A stretch of 31,073 bases of DNA from JABDIY01 sp041576015 (GTDB lineage Bacteria; Actinomycetota; Acidimicrobiia; Acidimicrobiales; SZUA-35). The notes beneath the pieces are model-generated. The model was not told the origin of the DNA and made no database searches. It saw only the letters and a list, made by a program, of their open reading frames with translations. Both the position numbers and the translations under genes were made by a program. The stretch is taken from NCBI GenBank assembly GCA_041576015.1, contig JBFGLT010000017.1, positions 1 through 31,073 of the forward strand, read 5' to 3'. Below, in pieces: positions 1 through 6,258 of the stretch; the stretch's first letter is position 1; each line of letters opens with the position of its first letter.

Positions 1-52
1 GAGCACCTGCTTTGCAAGCAGGGGGTCAGGGGTTCGATTCCCCTCAGCTCCA
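1..52 (+). tRNA. tRNA-Ala(UGC), 3' part, cut by window start
   Basis: The 5' acceptor strand and most of the D arm lie outside the window. The anticodon stem is 6-10 paired with 18-22, around a 7-nt loop with anticodon TGC at 13-15. The variable loop is 23-27. The T arm is 28-44 with loop TTCGATT. The 3' acceptor strand is 45-51 with discriminator A at 52. The next bases are CCC, so the CCA tail is not fully encoded. UGC reads alanine GCN codons. Confidence 0.93.
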
Positions 53-220
53 CCCCCGTCACCGACCCCCGCAGCCGCTGCCGGCCGTGGCGCACCGTCG
101 AAGTCGACACCGCGCCCGCTGTACGCGCGGCTCCTGCCTGGACATGGCGCGTCCGCCGCGAGCGGCTTCCACTTGGACGACTCCTCCAACCTCGATGCAC
201 GTTGCACTTCATTTCGAGCG

Positions 221-532
221 TCAGCAGTCGGCCATGGCCGCGAGGGTTCGGCAAATCTCCTGGCGTGGAAACGGGAGTGAGCCGATGCGGGAGGTCAGAA
301 ACGTCTTGCGGATCGGCTGGAGGTTGTCGAACGACGCTGCGCAGGGTGTCTCGATTCCATGGTGGTGGTCGAGCTGAATCTCGGTTGGGATGTCACGAAT
401 GGTTCGGGTGATCGGTGCGACCAGGATCCAGTTGAGCACCGGGATTGCCTCTGACCGAGACACCACCAGGACAGGTCGCCGCTTGTCGTGGGCCTCGGCC
501 CACCAGATGTCGCCCTGGCGGGGCCTCACCAT
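221..532 (-). CDS. MazF/PemK-family endoribonuclease toxin
   Basis: This is a 103-residue protein. MazF/PemK toxins are ribosome-independent mRNA interferases acting in the cytoplasm. The N-terminal GDIWW, the following RPVLVVS strand, the central VAPITRT strand and the PCAASFDNLQ segment match the family's SH3-like barrel in order and spacing, and the length is typical. I chose the ATG at 532 because it overlaps the antitoxin stop codon (ATGGTGA overlap). An in-frame ATG at 574 would lie deep inside the antitoxin gene. The overlap implies coupled translation with the antitoxin, the usual antitoxin-first order. It lies shortly downstream of a tRNA gene, a common landing site for mobile modules, but I see no integrase or att repeat. 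Substrate sequence specificity cannot be read from this. Confidence 0.87.
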   Translation of the reverse strand: MVRPRQGDIWWAEAHDKRRPVLVVSRSEAIPVLNWILVAPITRTIRDIPTEIQLDHHHGIETPCAASFDNLQPIRKTFLTSRIGSLPFPRQEICRTLAAMADC

Positions 533-774
533 GGTTCGTCGGCGATCATCTGTGCCGCCGCCTGGTCGGCCCACCCAACCTCGTCCTCGGTCTGGGGATG
601 CTCGGTGTAGCCGGCGATGATCTCGTCTGCGGTGCGGCGCCGTCGGGTCTGCTCGATGAGGGCCTGGAGGCCCTTGCGGACGGCGTCGGAGCGAGATTCC
701 ACCACTCCCTCGGCGATGAGCTGGTCGATGCTCTCGGCCAGGTCGTCATCGATGCGGGCGACGAGCTGTGTCAT
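526..774 (-). CDS. Ribbon-helix-helix antitoxin
   Basis: This is an 82-residue protein upstream of and overlapping the MazF-like toxin. Residues 1-45 (TQLVARIDDDLAESIDQLI followed by SRSDAVRKGLQALIEQ) fit a ribbon-helix-helix fold: a short basic strand, then two amphipathic helices with the SRSDAVR turn typical of CopG/ParD-like antitoxins. The acidic C-terminal tail (residues about 55-82) would be the part that wraps and neutralises the toxin. No Shine-Dalgarno lies before the ATG, and a -10 box (TATGCT on the minus strand, 786-781) sits so that transcription should begin at or next to the ATG, so the mRNA is probably leaderless. A perfect inverted repeat just upstream (792-802) is a good candidate autoregulatory operator. 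Confidence 0.87.
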   Translation of the reverse strand: MTQLVARIDDDLAESIDQLIAEGVVESRSDAVRKGLQALIEQTRRRRTADEIIAGYTEHPQTEDEVGWADQAAAQMIADEPW

Positions 775-780
775 GCGAAA

Positions 781-802
781 AGCATAACGGATTGCAATGC
801 AA
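781..802 (-). promoter_or_regulatory. Candidate promoter and operator of the toxin-antitoxin operon
   Basis: On the minus strand, TATGCT (786-781) is a plausible -10 box ending 6 nt before the antitoxin ATG at 774, predicting a leaderless transcript. Just upstream lies TTGCA-N-TGCAA (792-802), a perfect inverted repeat between -10 and the expected -35 position. That is where an antitoxin repressor would block RNA polymerase. No good -35 box is visible. The operator role is inferred. Confidence 0.45.
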
Positions 803-833
803 ACGGGGAAACGGTCCAGCTCTCATCCGGCGT

Positions 834-1682
834 CTACAGCTGGCCGAGATCGAGCACCCGGCCTTCGCGGGCCGCCTCGACGACGAGACCCTCACCCACG
901 CGCAGCAGGCCCTCGATTTGCGCCACTTCTCGGTCTGTGCGCGCCGGATCATGATGGAACAGCAACACTCGAGCAGCGCCCGCCCGTCGACCGAGCTCAA
1001 CGGCATATTCGGCGGCCGAGTGGCCGAACGACGCCCGGCCGGGGAGCTCGCCCGCGGTGTACTGCGCATCGTGGATGAGCACGTCGACTCCTTCGGCGAG
1101 CTCGACCGCGGCGCGGTGGTATGGGCCGAGTTCGTCGGGTCCGGGGCCGAGCGCTCCCGGACCGTGATCGGAGAGGTAGGCGAGGGCGCCAGCTTCGTCG
1201 CTGATTCGATAGCCGAACGTCCGACCGCCCTTGTGGGGGATTTCCCGGGCCGAAACCTCGAAACCCTCGATCGCGTGGACACCCTCGTCGATCGAGTCGA
1301 ACGACCACCGACCGCGGAGTTGGGTCGGCTCGATCGGGAATGCAGGCGGCGACATGAACTGTCGGATCATCTCGACGGGGGCTCGATCCTGGTGGGGCAC
1401 GAGTAGTCGGACGTGGGCGTCGTCGCGATCCCCGGCCCGGAAGAACGGCAGCCCCTGCGTGTGATCCCAGTGCAAGTGACCGAGCAGGATGGTGCCACCG
1501 AACGCGCCGCCGTCGAGCAGCGACGACACCGCTCGAAGGCCGGTACCGGCATCGAGAACGAGCCGCGGGGCAGTTTCGTCGTCGTGAGCCAGGGCCACAC
1601 AGGACGTGTTGCCCCCGACCTCGACGAAGTCCGGACCCACTGCCGGAGTCGAGCCGCGCACACCGCACAGGTGAACGCGCAC
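834..1682 (-). CDS. MBL-fold metallohydrolase (PhnP/cyclic phosphodiesterase-like)
   Basis: This is a 282-residue metallo-beta-lactamase-fold protein. The metal site is visible: HLHWDH at 69-74 (HxHxDH), H150, SDH at 171-173, HDAQYT at 204-209, FGHS with H221, and FHH at 242-244. The N-terminal GVRGSTP and GGNTSCV segments are typical of the COG1235-like group, which includes phosphoribosyl cyclic phosphate phosphodiesterase. Some MBL-fold enzymes hydrolyse cyclic nucleotides (class II phosphodiesterases, and mycobacterial Rv1339). The start is GTG at 1682, directly after the TAG stop (1685-1683) of the CNB protein, so translation is probably coupled by reinitiation. With a nucleotide cyclase next door, degradation of a cyclic nucleotide is an attractive role, but the substrate is not established. 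Confidence 0.85.
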   Translation of the reverse strand: MRVHLCGVRGSTPAVGPDFVEVGGNTSCVALAHDDETAPRLVLDAGTGLRAVSSLLDGGAFGGTILLGHLHWDHTQGLPFFRAGDRDDAHVRLLVPHQDRAPVEMIRQFMSPPAFPIEPTQLRGRWSFDSIDEGVHAIEGFEVSAREIPHKGGRTFGYRISDEAGALAYLSDHGPGALGPGPDELGPYHRAAVELAEGVDVLIHDAQYTAGELPGRASFGHSAAEYAVELGRRAGAARVLLFHHDPARTDREVAQIEGLLRVGEGLVVEAAREGRVLDLGQL

Positions 1683-2729
1683 CTATTGGACCGACTCTTC
1701 GCGCCGGTGACCGGCCGCCAGCTCGACCAGCTTCTCTCGGTCGAGCTGTGCTGCGGGTACCACCGCCACCTTGCAGTCGGTCACGGCGCGAAGGGTTGCA
1801 GTGCGCAAACCACCCTCGAGCACGGCCCGCTCGCCGAACACCGCACCCGGTCCGACCTCACCGAGCGGTTCGCCGTCGACCTCGACGACGAGCACGCCGT
1901 TGAGCAACAGGAAGAGCTCGTCGCTGGCGGCTCCCTGTTCGACGAGCACCCGACCGTGTTTCACCCGCCGGATCTCGGGCCTCGCCGCTCCCCGCATGAT
2001 GAGCTCCTGGAGCTGCTTCTCGAGCTCGGTCTCGACCTGCGTCACGAGCGCCGGCGAGTCCTCGTCGCCCCAGGGTGTGTGACGGCCGAAGGACGTATTC
2101 ATCCAGTTCTTGTACTCGGCGACACTGCTCTTGGCGACAAGCTCGCCGTCGTGGTCGAACACCCAATGGCGGGGGAAGCCGGACGCCCCGACGATCGATC
2201 CCGTGTGCGTGCCGTCGGCGTTGATCGTCAGCTCGAGCGTGGTCCAGACCGTCGGAGCGACATACTGGACGAACGGAGGGCGCTTGACCGCTCGGGGCAT
2301 CGGCGCACCCGTCCTGCCTCCGACCGTCTGCGTGAACCGCACGGCTCTGGCCGACACCTCGGGCGTGCCCCGCAGATCCGGCAGCCTCACCGCCGGCACC
2401 GTGATCGAGCCTGCTCCGAGCTCGACGGTCGTGGACCCCATGAGCCCCCCACCGACGTGACCGAAGCCGATAACGGTGCCGTCATCGGCGATGTCGATGA
2501 AGGCTCGGAGCTCGTTGGCGAACCGGAGCCGGTCGTTGGCCCTGAGCTCCTCGAGGGTCTCGTGCGCCGGGTCGCCGAGCGAGTCGGGGGGCGGTTGGTC
2601 GTGGTGCGCCATCTTCAGGCGGGTCGCCATCTTCCCCATGCCTTCGAGCAGGTCCGACGGGATCCACGAGACAGTGGTGATGCTGCGTTCGATTCTCAGT
2701 GTTCCGGTCCCAGCGGTTGTGGTGGTCAT
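1683..2729 (-). CDS. Cyclic nucleotide-binding domain protein with uncharacterised N-terminal region
   Basis: This is a 348-residue protein. The C-terminal ~110 residues form a cyclic-nucleotide-binding (CNB) beta-roll: GRVLVEQGAASDELFLLLNG, then the phosphate-binding cassette FGERAVLEGGLRTAT with the two ligand contacts E300 and R309 present. A cNMP can therefore plausibly bind. There is no DNA-binding helix-turn-helix after the CNB domain, so this is not a CRP-type regulator. Residues 1-220 are a beta-rich region I do not recognise. A helical stretch (~225-255, VETELEKQLQELIMRG) links the halves. There is no signal peptide. Start: ATG at 2729 preceded by GGGAGGG; longer in-frame starts lack this site. 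It is divergent from the response regulator-cyclase and abuts the MBL hydrolase, suggesting it reads the cyclase product. Confidence 0.85.
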   Translation of the reverse strand: MTTTTAGTGTLRIERSITTVSWIPSDLLEGMGKMATRLKMAHHDQPPPDSLGDPAHETLEELRANDRLRFANELRAFIDIADDGTVIGFGHVGGGLMGSTTVELGAGSITVPAVRLPDLRGTPEVSARAVRFTQTVGGRTGAPMPRAVKRPPFVQYVAPTVWTTLELTINADGTHTGSIVGASGFPRHWVFDHDGELVAKSSVAEYKNWMNTSFGRHTPWGDEDSPALVTQVETELEKQLQELIMRGAARPEIRRVKHGRVLVEQGAASDELFLLLNGVLVVEVDGEPLGEVGPGAVFGERAVLEGGLRTATLRAVTDCKVAVVPAAQLDREKLVELAAGHRREESVQ

Positions 2730-2804
2730 GGCAGACCCTCCCTTGCGTGTGGCGATCACAGAGTCCTGTCTCCACCCTGCGCCTCCAGGTTGCCCGCGCC
2801 CAGC

Positions 2805-2837
2805 GTGGTACCACCGTTCCGGATAGGTGCTAGCACC
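2805..2837. promoter_or_regulatory. Two perfect palindromes in the divergent cyclase/CNB intergenic region
   Basis: GTGGTACCAC (2805-2814) and GGTGCTAGCACC (2826-2837) are both perfect palindromes. Their centres are 22 bp apart, about two helical turns. They lie between the divergent starts at 2729 and 2927. The pair could bind one dimeric regulator on one face of the helix and control both directions. A -10-like TACACT at 2902-2907 precedes the cyclase gene. No transcription factor gene is adjacent, and the regulator is unknown. Confidence 0.45.
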
Positions 2838-2926
2838 ACGTCTGATTTGTGCGTCCACACGCTGGCCCCGTCGCCTTCGAAGCAGGAGACTGCGGGGTAC
2901 GTACACTCGACCTTCAGGGGCCAGCC

Positions 2927-4231
2927 ATGTCGATCACCGTGTTTCTCGCCGACGACAATCTCATCGTTCGCGAGGGCGTGCGCGCCTTGCTCGAACTCGA
3001 GGACGATCTCGAGATCGTCGGCCAGGGGGCAGACTACGACGAGCTCGTCGAGGGAGCTGGAGCCACCCACAGCCAGGTGATCGTCACCGACATTCGCATG
3101 CCGCCCAACTTCGCCCGCGAGGGCATCGACGCCGCCAAGGAGGTGCGGAAGCGTCATCCGGGCACCGGGGTGGTGATCCTCTCCCAGTTCGACGATCCCG
3201 ACTACGCCGTGGCGCTCCTGTCCGAGGGTGCGGCGGGCTATGCGTATCTCCTGAAGGACCGTGTGGGGGAGGGCGATCAGCTGGCTCGGGCGGTGCGCGA
3301 AGTGGCGGCCGGTGGTTCGATGCTCGATCCGATCATCGTCGAGGCCATCACCTCACCCGTGCGCACCGACGGGTCGCTGTCCGACGACGAGGAGGACCTG
3401 CTTCAGCAGATCGCCCAGGGGCGCACCGTGAAGGCCATCGCCGTCCAGCGGCAGACGACGCCGGCGGCGGTCGACTCCTCGGTCGATGCGCTGTTCGAGA
3501 AGCTGGCCGAGGGCCTGGCCGCCGGCCGGACCGACAGCTTGGGCCGGCTGAAGATGCTGCAGCAGGCCATCGTCGATCGCAAGGAACAGGGTGAGGCGCT
3601 CAGCCGCCTCCTGCCCGGCGGCGTCGCCGGCCAGATCCTCGAGAACGGTCGCCGCCCGGGCGAGACCGAGGAGATGACCGTCAGCGTCCTGATGTCGGAC
3701 ATCCGTGGGTACACCACGATCGCCGAGCACGCCGACCCGACCGAGCTAGCCGGTCAGCTGCACGAGCATCGGGCGGCCATGAACCGGGCGGTGCTCGATG
3801 TGGGCGGCACGGTCATGCAGTTCGTCGGCGACGCAGTCATGGCGGTGTTCGGCGCTCCGGTCGCACAACCCGACCACGCCGAGCGGGCGGTCGCCGCGGC
3901 GACAGCGATGCACCGGGCCCAGCTCGAGCTGAACGAGCGGTGGGCACGATCGAGCTCGGCCCCATTCGGCCTCGGAATCGGTGTCTCGACCGGCCCGGTT
4001 GCTGCTGCCCTGCTCGGCTCCGAGGAACGACTGGAGTACTCGGTCGTCGGCGACACGGTCAACTTGACCCAGCGGCTACAACAGTGGGCGGAGCCGGGTG
4101 AGACGGTGCTCAGCGAGCCGACGTGGGAGGCCCTCGTTGACCAGCCGGACTCCGACCGCCTCGAACCGGCAGCGGTCAAGGGCCGCGAGTCCGCGGTGGG
4201 GGCGTACCGGTTCCCGAGGAGGACGACATGA
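2927..4231 (+). CDS. Response regulator-class III nucleotide cyclase fusion
   Basis: This is a 434-residue protein. Residues 1-125 are a NarL-type receiver: acidic pair D9/D10, phospho-acceptor D55 (VTDIRMPP), and K110. Residues ~147-195 resemble a LuxR/GerE helix-turn-helix that has lost typical positions (LSDDEEDLLQQIAQG onward). Residues ~240-430 are a class III adenylate/guanylate cyclase domain: metal-binding D258 (SDIRGYT) and D302 (GDAVMAVFGAP), and transition-state N379 and R383 (VNLTQR). The substrate-specifying Lys position holds Q298 and the Asp/Thr position holds S372, so cAMP versus another product cannot be predicted. Start: ATG at 2927 with CAGGGG upstream; an in-frame ATG at 2849 lies in the promoter region. 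Its stop overlaps the next kinase start (ATGA), so phosphorylation by that kinase system probably controls cyclase activity. Confidence 0.9.
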   Translation: MSITVFLADDNLIVREGVRALLELEDDLEIVGQGADYDELVEGAGATHSQVIVTDIRMPPNFAREGIDAAKEVRKRHPGTGVVILSQFDDPDYAVALLSEGAAGYAYLLKDRVGEGDQLARAVREVAAGGSMLDPIIVEAITSPVRTDGSLSDDEEDLLQQIAQGRTVKAIAVQRQTTPAAVDSSVDALFEKLAEGLAAGRTDSLGRLKMLQQAIVDRKEQGEALSRLLPGGVAGQILENGRRPGETEEMTVSVLMSDIRGYTTIAEHADPTELAGQLHEHRAAMNRAVLDVGGTVMQFVGDAVMAVFGAPVAQPDHAERAVAAATAMHRAQLELNERWARSSSAPFGLGIGVSTGPVAAALLGSEERLEYSVVGDTVNLTQRLQQWAEPGETVLSEPTWEALVDQPDSDRLEPAAVKGRESAVGAYRFPRRTT

Positions 4232-6258
4232 AGTCGCGATGGGCGATGCTTCTGTTCGCGATGGTCGTCCTCTTCGTTTCCTCGAGCGTTGTGCTGCTCT
4301 TGGACTTTGGTTATCCGATGAGCCAGATCGTCGCAAACGGGGCGTGGGTTGGCACCGGGGCGCTTCTCGTCACCCGACGATCCGGGGGTGTGATCGGTCC
4401 AATCCTCATGACGATCGGGGTCGGCTGGAACCTGGCAATCGCGGCCGACATCGCGGCCGAGTCGTTGTTCGAGTCAGGCCACGGGACGGCCGCTGGCTGG
4501 CTGGCCTTGATCTTCACGATGGCGACGATTCCACTGCTCTGGCTGATCATCCCGTTGCTGTTGCTCTTCCCCGCCGGCGGGAACCCTTCGCCCCGCGTAC
4601 GGAGGTTTCTTCACTTCACCGGGGGCTACGCCGCGCTGGTGACCGTCGTCCATGCCTTCGCCCGACCGACCATCATGGATCCGACGTCCGACGGCTGGCC
4701 CCACCCCTTCCTGGGCGACGCGACCGCAGAGAGCGTGCACGACGTGACGATCGGCCTGGTGCTGCCGATCCTCCTGCTCCAGATATTCGCCGCTGCCGTC
4801 GTGGTGAGCCGAATGCGTCGCAGCGGCCCGCTCGAGCGTCGCCAACTCGCCTGGGTTTCGGTCGCAATCGTCGTCTACGTGTTCGTGTCGATGTTCAATG
4901 TCTTCGTCAACCCCCTGGGTTCCGCGGATCGGGCCAACCTCCTGGTCGACGCCGTCGGGTTCACACTGCTCCCGCTCGCAATCGGCGTCGCCATCATGCG
5001 GTACCGGCTGTACGACATCGACGTGATCATCTCGAAGTCCGTGATGTACCTCGGACTGCTCGCGGCGATCACGGCGGTCTATGCCGCGGTCGTTGTCGTG
5101 CCTCTCGTGGTGATCGGAGCGCCCGATGACGGGGGGCCGGGGTTGCTGCTGCCGATCTTGGCGACTGGGCTGGTGGCGGTCTTGTTCGAGCCGATCCGGT
5201 CGCGGATGCACCGCTGGGCGAACCGGCTCGTGTACGGGAACCGTTCGACTCCGCACGAGGTGCTGTCGCAGGTGACATCACGACTGGCCGAGGGCAACGA
5301 CACCAGCACAGACGATCTCGCACGGCTGGTTGCCGAAGGCACGGGCGCCGAACACTCCATCGTGTGGCTGGAGGGCAACAACGGTCTGGATGTCGCAGGC
5401 GGCTGGTCTGCCGACGATTCTGCTCCTGCACCTCCGTCGGCCGCGCCCGACGACTGGACCGCAATCGTCGACGTTCGTCACGAGGGCAACCGGCTCGGCG
5501 CGCTCAGCATCACGAAGCCTCGGAACGACGCGATCACGCCAGCCGATCGGGAGCTGCTCGCCGATGTGGCGGCCGGAGCGGGCTTGTTGTTGCGGAACAT
5601 CGGTCTGAACAAGGAGCTGGAGGATCGGGCCAGAGATGTACGGGAGTCTCGCCGGCGGCTGATCGAAGCCCAAGACCGAGAGCGGCATCGACTGGAGCGA
5701 GATCTGCACGACGGCGCCCAACAGCAGGTGGTGGCGTTGAAGGTGAAGCTCGGGATCGCCAAGGCCGTCGCCGAGCGAGAGGGATCCGAAGAGATCGCCG
5801 CTCGCATCGTCGGGCTGGCCGGCGAGACCCAGGAAACCGTCGACGCGCTGCGGGCGGTTGCCCATGGCATCTACCCGCCGCTCCTCGAATCGGAAGGGCT
5901 GGCGCCCGCTCTGCGGGCCGTCGAACGTCGGTCGTCGATCCCCATCGAGCTCGACGCGATCGATCTCGAGCGCTACGAGCGCTCGACGGAGGAGACTGCG
6001 TACTTCTGCGTGACCGAGACGCTCGAGCGGGCTCGCATGTGTGGCGCGACGACTGCTCGGATCGAAGTCGCCGGTCGCAACGGCGACCTGATCACCGTTA
6101 TCAACCTGGGGCGACTCGAGACCGAGCTTGACTTGCGGGCAGTCGCCGATCGCCTCGACGCCGCGGGCGGCACCTTGACCGTCCGGGACAAGCCCGAGCA
6201 GGGACGCTGTATCGTCGGCTCGCTCCCCGCCGACCAGATCGAAAGAGCGGGGTCATGA
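4228..6258 (+). CDS. Membrane histidine kinase A: has phospho-His, lacks ATP-binding motifs
   Basis: This is a 676-residue paralogue of the next gene. Residues 1-330 contain about eight hydrophobic segments, ending with the RYRLYDIDVIISKSVMY motif common in actinobacterial NarL-type kinases. A GAF-like domain follows (~350-470). The HisKA_3 dimerisation domain is intact, with RDLHDGAQQQ and H494. The catalytic domain is degenerate: where kinase B has EALQN, this protein has ETLER (R601 replaces the Mg-ATP-binding Asn); the DDGxGF box is absent (VINLGRLETE); and the GxGLxGM box is missing, though the flanking VADRLDAAGGTLTV and the C-terminal strands remain. It should be phosphorylated but not bind ATP. 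The start overlaps the cyclase stop (ATGA) and the stop overlaps kinase B. The sensed signal is unknown. Confidence 0.9.
   Translation: MKSRWAMLLFAMVVLFVSSSVVLLLDFGYPMSQIVANGAWVGTGALLVTRRSGGVIGPILMTIGVGWNLAIAADIAAESLFESGHGTAAGWLALIFTMATIPLLWLIIPLLLLFPAGGNPSPRVRRFLHFTGGYAALVTVVHAFARPTIMDPTSDGWPHPFLGDATAESVHDVTIGLVLPILLLQIFAAAVVVSRMRRSGPLERRQLAWVSVAIVVYVFVSMFNVFVNPLGSADRANLLVDAVGFTLLPLAIGVAIMRYRLYDIDVIISKSVMYLGLLAAITAVYAAVVVVPLVVIGAPDDGGPGLLLPILATGLVAVLFEPIRSRMHRWANRLVYGNRSTPHEVLSQVTSRLAEGNDTSTDDLARLVAEGTGAEHSIVWLEGNNGLDVAGGWSADDSAPAPPSAAPDDWTAIVDVRHEGNRLGALSITKPRNDAITPADRELLADVAAGAGLLLRNIGLNKELEDRARDVRESRRRLIEAQDRERHRLERDLHDGAQQQVVALKVKLGIAKAVAEREGSEEIAARIVGLAGETQETVDALRAVAHGIYPPLLESEGLAPALRAVERRSSIPIELDAIDLERYERSTEETAYFCVTETLERARMCGATTARIEVAGRNGDLITVINLGRLETELDLRAVADRLDAAGGTLTVRDKPEQGRCIVGSLPADQIERAGS

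Noticed and set aside
1..802. Genomic island integrated at the tRNA-Ala gene
   Set aside because: There is a toxin-antitoxin pair next to the tRNA, but no integrase, no repeated tRNA 3' end and no composition change that I can see in the window.
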